A DNA stretch of 35,380 bases from positions 1-35,380 of the forward strand of contig JAJXTF010000008.1 of assembly GCA_021784125.1 (NCBI GenBank). Direction: 5' to 3'. Position numbers and translations under genes: made by a program. Positions 1 through 9,495 of the stretch are shown here, piece after piece; the stretch's first letter is position 1; each line of letters opens with the position of its first letter. Below the pieces are notes generated by a model. That model saw only the letters and a program-made list of their open reading frames with translations. It did not search any database and was not told the origin of the DNA. The DNA is from Pseudomonadota bacterium (lineage in GTDB: Bacteria > Pseudomonadota > Gammaproteobacteria > Burkholderiales > Casimicrobiaceae).

Positions 1-31
1 GCTGCCGGTACGTTGCGTCGTCGTAAGCCAT
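1..31 (-). CDS. First codons of a gene leaving the left edge (partial)
   Basis: On the minus strand an ATG at 31 opens a frame reading MAYDDATYRQ to the window edge. An AGG-containing purine stretch (complement of about 38-43) lies a suitable distance upstream. Only ten codons are visible, so no function can be named. It lies about 40 nt downstream of a minus-strand terminator (73-104). There is little room for a promoter between the two, so it may depend on read-through or on sequences beyond the terminator. Confidence 0.3.
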   Translation of the reverse strand, partial: MAYDDATYRQ

Positions 32-72
32 TTCGGGTGCCTCGTTGCGTTGTCATTGCCGCTCCGGGCGAC

Positions 73-104
73 AAAAAAGCCCGGGGCCTTGCCGGCGCCG
101 GGCT
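73..104 (-). terminator. Rho-independent terminator, minus strand
   Basis: On the minus strand a 7-bp stem (AGCCCGG pairing with CCGGGCT, 98-104 with 78-84) encloses a GC-rich loop. It is followed by a run of six T (complement of the A-run at 73-78). The plus strand has no T-run after the stem, so the signal is directional. It lies just past the small ORF at 127-195 and just before the ATG at 31, an arrangement that could also be an attenuator. Confidence 0.65.
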
Positions 105-126
105 CGCAACGGGAACGGACATCCGT

Positions 127-195
127 CTAGGGATGCGCCTCCGCTGCGCGTGCCCGCGCGCGTGCCTGAATGTCGAAATCGACGGTGTCTGTCAT
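127..195 (-). CDS. Candidate 22-residue small protein or leader peptide
   Basis: A 23-codon ORF begins at ATG 195 and ends with TAG at 127-129. The peptide reads MTDTVDFDIQ then an Ala/Arg alternation ARARARA and ends AEAHP. The start is preceded by a strong purine-rich Shine-Dalgarno stretch (AGGAAAGGAG) about nine nt upstream, better than that of most full-size genes here. A Rho-independent terminator follows 23 nt after the stop. A ribosome-controlled leader for the gene starting at 31, or a stand-alone small protein, would both fit. I do not recognise the sequence. Confidence rests on the ribosome-binding site and terminator, since length alone proves nothing. Confidence 0.4.
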   Translation of the reverse strand: MTDTVDFDIQARARARAAEAHP

Positions 196-350
196 GCGTT
201 GTCTGCTCCTTTCCTCATGCCCGCTGCGCACGGCGCGCGCAATGCAAGCGTTCACCTCGCCACTGCGGCGGGCAACGTCCGAAAGGAAGTCTGGAAGACC
301 TTTCGACGCTTCCGCCGGCCACCCGGCGGACGTCGTCCGGTCGGGAGGCG

Positions 351-512
351 CTACGTCGCCGAGCTGCCGTCGCGACGGACGGCACCGAGCATGGATCGCT
401 GCATCGGCATGACCTCGGCATCACCGCGCACAATGCGCCCGCCGCGGGCATCGATGCCCGGTTTCGGGCTGCCCTGCGTCGGATAAACGGCGATGTCGAA
501 TCCTTCGGTCAT
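351..512 (-). CDS. Candidate 53-residue hypothetical protein
   Basis: A minus-strand frame starting at ATG 512 reads MTEGFDIAVYPTQGSP and ends in SSAT at a TAG. The codons favour G/C in third position in the manner of real genes here. The same frame is open further upstream, with a possible TTG start near 580 (NELLREQP). No good Shine-Dalgarno precedes ATG 512. A plausible sigma-70 promoter lies upstream at 602-631 in the same direction. I recognise no family, and the call is tentative because long open frames are easy to find by chance at this base composition. Confidence 0.3.
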   Translation of the reverse strand: MTEGFDIAVYPTQGSPKPGIDARGGRIVRGDAEVMPMQRSMLGAVRRDGSSAT

Positions 513-601
513 GGGTTCGATGCTTGCGCTCTGCTCGTCGGTTCGGTAAGTGGAAGACTGCGGCTGTTCCCGCAGCAACTCGTTCAATCGCGAGTGATTC
601 C

Positions 602-631
602 ATTGTACCGGCGGGACCCTCGCGCAGGCAA
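602..631 (-). promoter_or_regulatory. Possible sigma-70 promoter for the small minus-strand ORFs
   Basis: On the minus strand TTGCCT (631-626) and TACAAT (607-602) are separated by 18 nt. Transcription would start near 595 and run toward the ORFs at 351-512 and 127-195 and the terminator at 73-104. The rest of 1-817 holds no other convincing gene. A 7-bp hairpin at 312-329 has no T-run. Confidence 0.4.
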
Positions 632-817
632 CGATTTCGCCGCTCGCGACAGGTCGATGCGATGCCGCCGCGACATCCACGCAACAGCGGCGCACCTGCG
701 GCGCGCCACCCCCGCGACGCCTGCGCGCCGCCGGCGCAACTGCGTCGGGAATCGGCGCAGAATCCACGCGGTCCACCCGCATCCCCGGCGGCGGCCCCGA
801 TCCTTGCAGGAGCGCGC

Positions 818-2959
818 ATGGCAATACCTTCGATCCGGATGATCTCCGCGGCCCTGCGCCGGGCGCGTCGAATTGCCGCGCGCTGCGCCGTGCTGGCGGC
901 GATGCTCGCGACCCCCGCTTTCGCCTACACCGTGGTCGAGTACTACGACGCGTCGCTCGACCATTACTTCATGACCCCGCTGCCCGACGAGGTCGGCGCC
1001 CTCGATTCCGGCCGGATCGCAGGCTGGACGCGCACCGGGCGGGTGTTCGACGCTTTTGCTTCCGTCGCTGCGGCGGCCGGCGGTGCCGTCAATCCGGTAT
1101 GCCGGTTCTACATCCCGCCCCAGCACGGCGATTCGCATTTCTTCTCCGCCTCGCCGGACGAATGCCAGGCGGTGCTGGCCAAGATCGGCAGCGATCCGAA
1201 TTTCAGCGGCTACGTCTACGAGACCCCTGCCGAGTTCTACATCGCGCTGCCCGACACCGTCACCGGCAGATGTCCCTCGGGGACGGCGCCGGTGTACCGG
1301 CTGTGGAACGATCGTGCCGATTCCAATCACCGCTACACCACCGACCTCGCCACCCGCAGCGCAATGATCGCGCGCGGCTACGTTCCGGAGGGCTACGGCG
1401 CGATGGGCGTGGCGATGTGCGCGCCGCGCGCGGGCATCTCCGATTCGCAGGTCGGCGTGACGGGGGCGTCGCCGTTCCCGCCGGGCTGCGACGCCGCCCC
1501 CGTCACCGGCGTGCTCTACGTCGGCACCGAGGTCGAGCCGATGATCGCGATCGACCCGCAGGATCCGTCGCACATGATCGGCACGTACCAGCAGGATCGC
1601 TGGTCCGACGGCGGGGCCCGCGGCCTGCGCAGCGCCTGGTCCTTCGACGGCGGTCTCAGCTGGTCGCTGACGCAGGCGGCTTTCTCGCACTGCACGGGAG
1701 GCAGCGCCGCCAACGGCGGCGCCTACGCCCGCGCCAGCGACCCCTGGGTGACGATCGGGCCCGATGGCATCGCCTACCAGGTCGCCATCGGCTTCAACGG
1801 TGCGACCTTCGCTCCGGGATCGTCGAGCGGGGTGCTCGCCAGCCGGTCGGCCGACGGCGGGCGCAGCTGGAGTCCGCCGGCGACGCTGATCGTCGACGGC
1901 AGCGCGTACTTCAACGACAAGGAATCGATCACCGCAGACAGCCAGGCGCCGGGCGTCGCGTACGCGGTGTGGGATCGCCTCGCAGCCAATGGCAACGGAC
2001 CCGCGTACCTGTCCCGCACCCGCGACGCCGGCCTCACTTGGGATGCCGCGCGGCCGATCTACGACCCGGGCGGGCACAACCAGACGCTCGACAATCAGGT
2101 CGTCGTCGCGCCTTTCGCGGTGGGCAGCAGTCGTGGCGTGTTCGATTTCTTCACCGAGTTCGACGTCGATACCGGCAACACGGTCACGACCCATCTTGCC
2201 GTCGTCCGCTCCGCCGACGGCGGCAGCACGTGGTCCCCTGCGATGCGGATCGCCGATACCCATGCGGTGGGCGCCTACGATCCGCAGAATCCGGCGCGGA
2301 CCCTGCGCGACGGCGCGAACCTCGGCTCGTTTGCGGCAGGCCCGGGCGGACAGCTCGTCGCCGTGTGGCAGGACTCCCGGTTTTCCGCCGGCACCATCGA
2401 CGGGATCGCCTTCTCGCGTTCGCAGGACGGCGGCGTCACCTGGAGCCCGCCCCTGCAGGTGAACCGCGTGCCCGCCACGCAGGCATTCCTGCCCGCGGTG
2501 ACCGTGCGCGCCGACGGAACGATCGGCGTCCTGTATTACGACATGCGCAGCGACACGCCCGATCCGGGCACGCTGCTCGTCGATGCCTGGCTCGCCACGT
2601 CGACCGATGGCGTCGCCTGGACCGAAGTCCACGTTGCCGGCCCCTTCGATTTCGATGCGGCGCCCGTGGCCGAGGGCGGCCTGTTCATCGGCGATTACCA
2701 GGGCATCGCCGGCACGAGCGGCGATTTCACGGCGTTCTACGCGCAGACCCACCCGGATCCGGCCAATCGGACCGACATCTTCGCGTCGGGATTCCGCTCG
2801 ATCGGCGCCGCAGCGCAAGTCGGTGCCAAGGCGGCGTATCGCGCCAGGACCGCGGCACCGCTGGTGCTGACGTCCGAGGTGCGGCAACGTCTCGCGGCAA
2901 GCATCGCGCGCACGCTCGCGGGAAGGCGCAACGGGCGGCAGGCGGCGAGCGGTCGCTGA
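818..2959 (+). CDS. Secreted sialidase-like (Asp-box) protein with N-terminal DUF5648 domain
   Basis: 713 residues. The start at 818 has AGGAG six nt upstream. A longer open frame begins further left but lacks such a site. Residues 1-36 form a signal peptide (arginine-rich n-region, hydrophobic core, AFA cleavage site), so the protein is exported. Residues about 37-202 match the DUF5648 repeat domain (EYYDASLDHYFMT, DSHFFSASPDEC, APVYRLWND, NHRYTT). From about residue 228 there is a sialidase/BNR-type beta-propeller with repeated Asp-box motifs (SFDGGLSWS, SADGGRSWS, TRDAGLTWD, SADGGSTWS, SQDGGVTWS). Such propellers occur in sialidases, glycosidases and non-enzymatic binding proteins. I could not identify an arginine triad or catalytic tyrosine, so enzymatic activity is not claimed. 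The gene at 11184-12899 carries the same DUF5648 domain. Confidence 0.85.
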   Translation: MAIPSIRMISAALRRARRIAARCAVLAAMLATPAFAYTVVEYYDASLDHYFMTPLPDEVGALDSGRIAGWTRTGRVFDAFASVAAAAGGAVNPVCRFYIPPQHGDSHFFSASPDECQAVLAKIGSDPNFSGYVYETPAEFYIALPDTVTGRCPSGTAPVYRLWNDRADSNHRYTTDLATRSAMIARGYVPEGYGAMGVAMCAPRAGISDSQVGVTGASPFPPGCDAAPVTGVLYVGTEVEPMIAIDPQDPSHMIGTYQQDRWSDGGARGLRSAWSFDGGLSWSLTQAAFSHCTGGSAANGGAYARASDPWVTIGPDGIAYQVAIGFNGATFAPGSSSGVLASRSADGGRSWSPPATLIVDGSAYFNDKESITADSQAPGVAYAVWDRLAANGNGPAYLSRTRDAGLTWDAARPIYDPGGHNQTLDNQVVVAPFAVGSSRGVFDFFTEFDVDTGNTVTTHLAVVRSADGGSTWSPAMRIADTHAVGAYDPQNPARTLRDGANLGSFAAGPGGQLVAVWQDSRFSAGTIDGIAFSRSQDGGVTWSPPLQVNRVPATQAFLPAVTVRADGTIGVLYYDMRSDTPDPGTLLVDAWLATSTDGVAWTEVHVAGPFDFDAAPVAEGGLFIGDYQGIAGTSGDFTAFYAQTHPDPANRTDIFASGFRSIGAAAQVGAKAAYRARTAAPLVLTSEVRQRLAASIARTLAGRRNGRQAASGR

Positions 2960-2998
2960 GGGCAACTCGCCGCGTCGCTGCGCCGCCATCGGCACGGA

Positions 2999-5074
<2,076 letters not shown>

Positions 5075-5770
5075 CTATTCGTCCGGGACCATGCGGTAGC
5101 CGATGCCGGTCTCGGTCAGCAGATGCCGGGGCCGGACCGGGTCGGCTTCGAGCTTGTCGCGCAGCTGCTTCATGTAGATGCGCAGGTAATGGGTATCCGC
5201 CGCATGCGTCGGACCCCATACCTGCGTCAGCAGCTGGCGGTGCGTGACGACCATGTCGGGGTGCTTGGCGAGCGTCGCCAGCAGCCGGAACTCGATCGGC
5301 GTCAGCCGGACGGTGGCGCCGTCGCGGCTCGCGACCCGCTTCTCGAGGTCGACGATCGCGTTGCCGAAGCGAAGGATCGGCGTCCCGGCGGCCGAGCGCA
5401 GAGCTCCCCGCAGCGCGGCGCGCACGCGTGCGAGCAGCTCGCCGACGCCGAAAGGCTTGGTCACGTAGTCGTCGGCACCGGCATCGAGGGCGTCGATCTT
5501 GCTGCGCTCCTGGACGCGCGCGGACAGCACGATGATCGGCATCGGCGACCACTCCCGGATGCGGCGGATCACCTCGATGCCGTCGATGTCCGGCAGCGCG
5601 AGATCGACGATGGCGAGATCGGGCTTGTGGGTTCCGGCGTCGATGGATCCGCGGCGCCCCGTCGCCGATTCGACGACACGATAGCCCTCGAGGCCGAGCG
5701 TGGCGCGCAGGATGCGCCTGATCTCGGGCTCGTCCTCGACGACGAGGACCGTCGGATGGACGTCGGCCAT
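5075..5770 (-). CDS. kdpE: KdpE-type response regulator (OmpR/PhoB family)
   Basis: 231 residues. The receiver domain (about 1-120) has the acidic pair E12/D13, phospho-acceptor D56 (LAIVDLALPD), the conserved serine in VLSARVQ and the lysine in TKPFG. The C-terminal winged-helix DNA-binding domain (about 130-231) contains LTPIEFRLLATLAKH and ends TGIGYRMVPDE, typical of KdpE. In E. coli, KdpE activates kdpFABC under K+ limitation. Here it starts 1 nt after the stop of the sensor kinase gene, so the pair is translationally coupled. No kdpFABC genes are in the window, and the divergent neighbour is the K+ transporter kup. An 11-bp-spaced direct repeat upstream of the kinase gene is a candidate binding site. 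Confidence 0.9.
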   Translation of the reverse strand: MADVHPTVLVVEDEPEIRRILRATLGLEGYRVVESATGRRGSIDAGTHKPDLAIVDLALPDIDGIEVIRRIREWSPMPIIVLSARVQERSKIDALDAGADDYVTKPFGVGELLARVRAALRGALRSAAGTPILRFGNAIVDLEKRVASRDGATVRLTPIEFRLLATLAKHPDMVVTHRQLLTQVWGPTHAADTHYLRIYMKQLRDKLEADPVRPRHLLTETGIGYRMVPDE

Positions 5771-5771
5771 G

Positions 5772-6848
5772 TCAGTCCGGGGCGGCTTCCGGCGGCACCG
5801 CAGGCGATTCCTCGACCGGGAGCGTGAAGCGGAATGCGGTTCCGCCCCCGGGAATCCGCTCGGCCCAGGTCCGGCCGCCGTGCAGGCGCACGATGGCGCG
5901 ACAGATTGCCAGACCGAGCCCCATCCCGGTTTCCGCGGCCTCGACCGAGCCGCGATGGAATTTCGCGAACACGCGCTCGAGATCGGCATCGGAAAGCCCG
6001 CCGCCGTAATCCTCGACGGTGACGACGACTTCCTCCTGCCTGCGCTGCGCCCGCACGCGCACCACGGTCTCGGGTGGCGTGTGCCTGGCGGCGTTGTCGA
6101 GCAGGTTGCCCAGCGCCTGCTCGATCAGCGTCGCGTCGACCTTCAGCAGCGGCAGGTCTTCGGCCAGATCGACGATGACCCGATGCCCGGCCATGCGCGC
6201 GGCAAGCCGCTCGAGCACCGAGCCGACGATCTCGTTCAGCGCGGCCCAGTCGCGGTCCAGCCTGATCGCACCGGTCTCGAGGCGCGTCATCTGCAGCACC
6301 TTGGCGACGTGCTCCGACATCTCGCGCGCCTGCCCGAACACGCTCTCGGCCAGGGCCTTGCGCTCGGCCGGGGAGAGCCGCTCGCCGCTCTCGGCGAGAC
6401 TCGACGACGCGCCGGCCATGACGGCGAGCGGGGTGCGCAGATCGTGGGAAATCGACGCCAGCAGAGCGCTGCGGATGCGCTCGGTCTCGGCCTCGATCTC
6501 GAGCGCCGCCTGTGCCGCGGCACGGTCGCGGACGCTGTCGACCAGGCGCGAGATGACGAGCGCCACTGCCAGCATGATCGCGAACGTCAGCAGGTACTGG
6601 GCATCGTCGACGGTCAGGGTGCCGCGCGGCGGGACGAACAGGAAGTCGAAGGCAAGCACGCACAACACCGACGCGACGACCGCAGGGCCGCGCGAGAAGC
6701 GCAGCGCGACGACGACGACGGCCAGCAGGTAGACCATCGCGATGTTGACCAGATCGAAACGCGGATGCATCAGCCAGCCGGCGAGGGTGGCTGCGGCCAC
6801 CGCCGCCACGGCCCACGCATACCCGATCCAGCGCCGTCGTTCGACCAT
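5772..6848 (-). CDS. kdpD: Short KdpD-like sensor histidine kinase lacking the N-terminal KdpD/Usp domains
   Basis: 358 residues, against about 890 for E. coli KdpD. Four hydrophobic segments (about 9-26, 34-50, 55-72, 86-101) form the DUF4118-type membrane domain. A HisKA domain follows with phospho-accepting H135 (SISHDLRTPL). The HATPase domain has the N box (LGNLLDNAARHTP), G1 (DYGGGLSD) and G2 (MGLGLAICR). The cytoplasmic N-terminal half (KdpD P-loop domain plus Usp-like domain) is absent. The upstream DNA leads straight into the divergent kup gene, so this is a compact variant and not a broken gene. A TAAAGT hexamer stands exactly 6 nt before the ATG and there is no Shine-Dalgarno, suggesting a leaderless mRNA. 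It pairs with the KdpE gene just downstream. Confidence 0.88.
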   Translation of the reverse strand: MVERRRWIGYAWAVAAVAAATLAGWLMHPRFDLVNIAMVYLLAVVVVALRFSRGPAVVASVLCVLAFDFLFVPPRGTLTVDDAQYLLTFAIMLAVALVISRLVDSVRDRAAAQAALEIEAETERIRSALLASISHDLRTPLAVMAGASSSLAESGERLSPAERKALAESVFGQAREMSEHVAKVLQMTRLETGAIRLDRDWAALNEIVGSVLERLAARMAGHRVIVDLAEDLPLLKVDATLIEQALGNLLDNAARHTPPETVVRVRAQRRQEEVVVTVEDYGGGLSDADLERVFAKFHRGSVEAAETGMGLGLAICRAIVRLHGGRTWAERIPGGGTAFRFTLPVEESPAVPPEAAPD

Positions 6849-6854
6849 GTCGCG

Positions 6855-6889
6855 ACTTTAGCGCAGAGACCGCGTAAATTTCCCGTAAA
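6855..6889 (-). promoter_or_regulatory. Candidate kdpDE promoter with response-regulator direct repeats
   Basis: On the minus strand two identical TTTACG hexamers (6889-6884 and 6878-6873) have start points exactly 11 bp apart. They bracket the expected -35 position of a TAAAGT -10 hexamer (6860-6855). The proximal repeat ends 12 nt before the -10. Six nt separate the -10 from the kdpD ATG at 6848. Half-sites with an 11-bp period are typical of OmpR/PhoB-family regulators, and overlap with -35 is the layout used by PhoB-type activators. From memory, the E. coli KdpE box is also two T-rich hexamers with a 5-nt spacer. Autoregulation by KdpE, and possible control of the divergent kup, is inferred. 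Confidence 0.5.
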
Positions 6890-6942
6890 GAATCGCCGCC
6901 GTCCCGCAACCGCAGTCCGCCAACCCGTTAAGCTGAGCGCCG

Positions 6943-8862
6943 ATGGATGCCAGCGTCGATCCCCTGCCGCCGCAAGCGGCTGCCGGTCACGGCCACCGCA
7001 AGCAGACGACCGCGGCGCTGGCCTTGCTCGCGCTGGGGGTCGTCTATGGCGACATCGGGACGAGCCCGCTCTATGCGGCGAAGGAAACCTTCAGTCCCCA
7101 GCACGGGATCCCGCTGACGTCCGCCAACGTCATCGGCGGCGTGTCCGCGATCTTCTGGGCACTGACGATCATCGTCTCGCTGAAGTACGTGACCCTCGTG
7201 CTGCGCGCGAACAACCGCGGCGAAGGCGGGATCATGGCGCTGCTGGCGCTCGCGACCTCGTCGGTGCAGGAGCGGCCGAGGACGCGCGCCGCACTGCTCG
7301 CGATCGGCGTGTTCGGGGCGTCGCTGTTCTACGGCGATGCCGTGCTGACGCCGGCGATCTCGGTGCTGTCCGCCGTCGAGGGACTCGAGGTGGGCACGGA
7401 GGTCCTGCAGCCGTACATCGTCCCCATCGCGACCGGCATCCTGATCGCCCTGTTCGCGATCCAGCGCTTCGGCACCGGCGTGGTCGGCATGTTCTTCGGC
7501 CCGGTGTGCGTGCTGTGGTTCCTCGCGCTGGGGGCCTCGGGCATCCACAACATCGTCAAGGCCCCGACGATCCTCCGCGCGCTCGATCCCGCCCATGCGC
7601 TGCATTTCGCGACAGCGCACGGTTACGCGTCGTTCATCGTCCTGGGATCGGTGCTGCTCGCCGTGACCGGCGCCGAGGCGCTGTATGCCGACATGGGGCA
7701 TTTCGGCAAGCGCGCGATCCGCATCGCGTGGTTCGGTGTCGCCGCGCCCGGCCTGATCCTCAACTACTTCGGCCAGGGTGCGCTGCTGATCGCCAATCCG
7801 GCGGCGATCGCGAACCCGTTCTATCTGGCTTTTCCCGGATGGGCGCTCTACCCGATGGTCGTTCTCGCCACGGCCGCGACGGTGATCGCGTCACAGGCGA
7901 CGATCTCGGGGGCCTACTCGATGACCCAGCAGGCGATCCAGCTCGGTTACCTGCCGCGGATGACCATCCTGCACACGTCGGAACGGACGATCGGACAGAT
8001 CTACGTGCCGCTGGTCAACTGGACGCTGCTGGTCGTCGTTGCCGCCGCGGTCATCGGTTTCGGGAGCTCGTCGCGGCTCGCCGCGGCCTACGGCGTGTCG
8101 GTGATGGGGACGATGCTGGTGACGACGCTGCTGACGTTCTTCGTGCTGCGCTACGACTGGCGCTATCCGCTCGGCCTGTGCATCCTCGCCACGGGATTCT
8201 TCATGCTGGTCGACACGGTCTTCTTCGCGGCGGCGATGCACAAGGTCCTCGAAGGCGGCTGGTTCCCGCTGGCGCTGGGCTCGTTCGTGTTCTTCGTCAT
8301 GGTGACCTGGCGGCGTGGCCGCGAACACCTGCTCGAACGCCTGCGCGGATCGTCGCCGCCGCTGGCGGCATTCCTGGACGTGCTGTTCGTCGACCCGCCG
8401 CAGCGCATTCCCGGCACCGCGGTGTTCCTGACCTCGAGCCCGGATGCGACACCCAACGCGATGCTGCACAGCCTCAAGCACTACAAGGTGCTGCACGAGC
8501 AGAACGTGTTCCTGAACGTCGAGTTTCGCGACGTTCCCTGGGTGGCGCCACAGGACCGCGTCGCCAGCGAACGCCTCGCCGGCGGCTGCTGGCGCATCGT
8601 CGCGCGCTACGGCTTCATGGAGCAGCCCGATGTCGCGCTGGCGCTGGAGATCTGCGCGCCCCAGGGCCTGCAGGTCGACCCGATGCAGGTTTCGTACTTC
8701 CTGTCGCGCGAGAAGATCGTCGCAGGTGCGACCGAACACGGGCTGGCGCGCTGGCGCGACGGCATCTTCGCGACGATGGCGCGCAACGCCGGAAGCATCA
8801 CCGACTTCTTCAACATCCCGGCCAACCGCGTCGTCGAGCTCGGAACACGCATCGAGATCTGA
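6943..8862 (+). CDS. kup: Kup low-affinity potassium transporter
   Basis: 639 residues of the KUP/HAK/KT family, an inner-membrane K+/H+ symporter. The N-terminal region carries the family signature (LGVVYGDIGTSPLYA, about residues 31-45) and the following LRANNRGEGGIMALLAL. About 12 hydrophobic segments follow to near residue 450. A cytoplasmic C-terminal domain starts with the FLDVLFVDPPQRIPGTAVFL region. Length and motifs match a full Kup. The start at 6943 precedes the conserved motif by a normal distance. No strong Shine-Dalgarno is visible. It is divergent from kdpDE, which suggests joint K+ homeostasis control. After the gene, 8863-9104 shows no gene I can support. Confidence 0.95.
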   Translation: MDASVDPLPPQAAAGHGHRKQTTAALALLALGVVYGDIGTSPLYAAKETFSPQHGIPLTSANVIGGVSAIFWALTIIVSLKYVTLVLRANNRGEGGIMALLALATSSVQERPRTRAALLAIGVFGASLFYGDAVLTPAISVLSAVEGLEVGTEVLQPYIVPIATGILIALFAIQRFGTGVVGMFFGPVCVLWFLALGASGIHNIVKAPTILRALDPAHALHFATAHGYASFIVLGSVLLAVTGAEALYADMGHFGKRAIRIAWFGVAAPGLILNYFGQGALLIANPAAIANPFYLAFPGWALYPMVVLATAATVIASQATISGAYSMTQQAIQLGYLPRMTILHTSERTIGQIYVPLVNWTLLVVVAAAVIGFGSSSRLAAAYGVSVMGTMLVTTLLTFFVLRYDWRYPLGLCILATGFFMLVDTVFFAAAMHKVLEGGWFPLALGSFVFFVMVTWRRGREHLLERLRGSSPPLAAFLDVLFVDPPQRIPGTAVFLTSSPDATPNAMLHSLKHYKVLHEQNVFLNVEFRDVPWVAPQDRVASERLAGGCWRIVARYGFMEQPDVALALEICAPQGLQVDPMQVSYFLSREKIVAGATEHGLARWRDGIFATMARNAGSITDFFNIPANRVVELGTRIEI

Positions 8863-9104
8863 CCGGCACGACGCGCGGATCCCCTCGCCCGATGCCGGCA
8901 GCACGCCCGCAGGCCGGGCATGCGGGAATGCGGAAGTGGCGCATACTGCGTACGCGCATGCCCGAGGGGCGGCGCGGACGCACGAATTCCCGAGCGCCCC
9001 GATGCAGAAGGTCCGATCATGCGCCCGCCCGTCGCCCGTCCGCCCATCACCTGCCGGCCGAACATCCGGCTGCAACCCGGCGCCCGTCCCGCCGGCCGCG
9101 ACCA

Positions 9105-9434
9105 ATGAGCGCGCCCGACAGCCAGTACGCCCTCGCGGCCGACCGGGACCGGTTCCTGGCGGCGCTCGAAGGCGACGACTTCGACGTCACGACGCGGCTG
9201 GCGGCGCACCTGACGACCTGCGGGAATCCCCTGCCGAGCTCGACCTGCCGGGAGCTCGGTCTTCCCGTCGGCAGCTCCTACGCAACGGCCGCGAGACAGG
9301 TCATCGACAGCAACGGGCGCGTGCCCGCGAAAGCGCTGCACGCGGCCGAGCCCGCGCCTGAAGCGCAGGCAACGCAGGACCGCGGCGCGGAGGACGCCTT
9401 TACCGCCGGGGGCGGAAAAGTGGCCATGACTTGA
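9105..9434 (+). CDS. Hypothetical protein, 109 residues
   Basis: The frame from ATG 9105 shows a very high G/C preference at codon third positions, as in the neighbouring genes. It begins MSAPDSQYALAADRDRFLAA and ends GGGKVAMT. The first half looks helical and acidic. A Cys pair sits in LTTCGNPLPSSTC, and a low-complexity Ala/Glu tail follows. There is no signal peptide or membrane segment. No clear Shine-Dalgarno precedes it. It lies 61 nt before fadD in the same direction and could be co-transcribed with it. I recognise no family. Confidence 0.5.
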   Translation: MSAPDSQYALAADRDRFLAALEGDDFDVTTRLAAHLTTCGNPLPSSTCRELGLPVGSSYATAARQVIDSNGRVPAKALHAAEPAPEAQATQDRGAEDAFTAGGGKVAMT

Positions 9435-9495
9435 TCCTGATCGAAGCGGACCGCCCCGGAATCCGCATACTCGATGCAATTCCGGCGAGGCGGTC

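Noticed and set aside
312-329. Perfect 7-bp hairpin (CCGCCGG with CCGGCGG) as a terminator
   Set aside because: No T-run on either strand and no clear gene end beside it. Short GC hairpins are common here.
584-2995. A very long open frame antisense to the sialidase-like gene, and similar long antisense or alternate frames across 1099-3540, 2727-5827, 5700-9104, 9400-11163 and 26777-28804
   Set aside because: High G+C removes stop codons from alternate frames. These translations are Arg/Ala/Gly-rich with no domains, while the opposing frames encode recognised proteins.
5772-6848. Short KdpD as a pseudogene or frameshifted long KdpD
   Set aside because: The frame is intact with all kinase motifs, and no trace of the N-terminal domains is found upstream, where kup begins.
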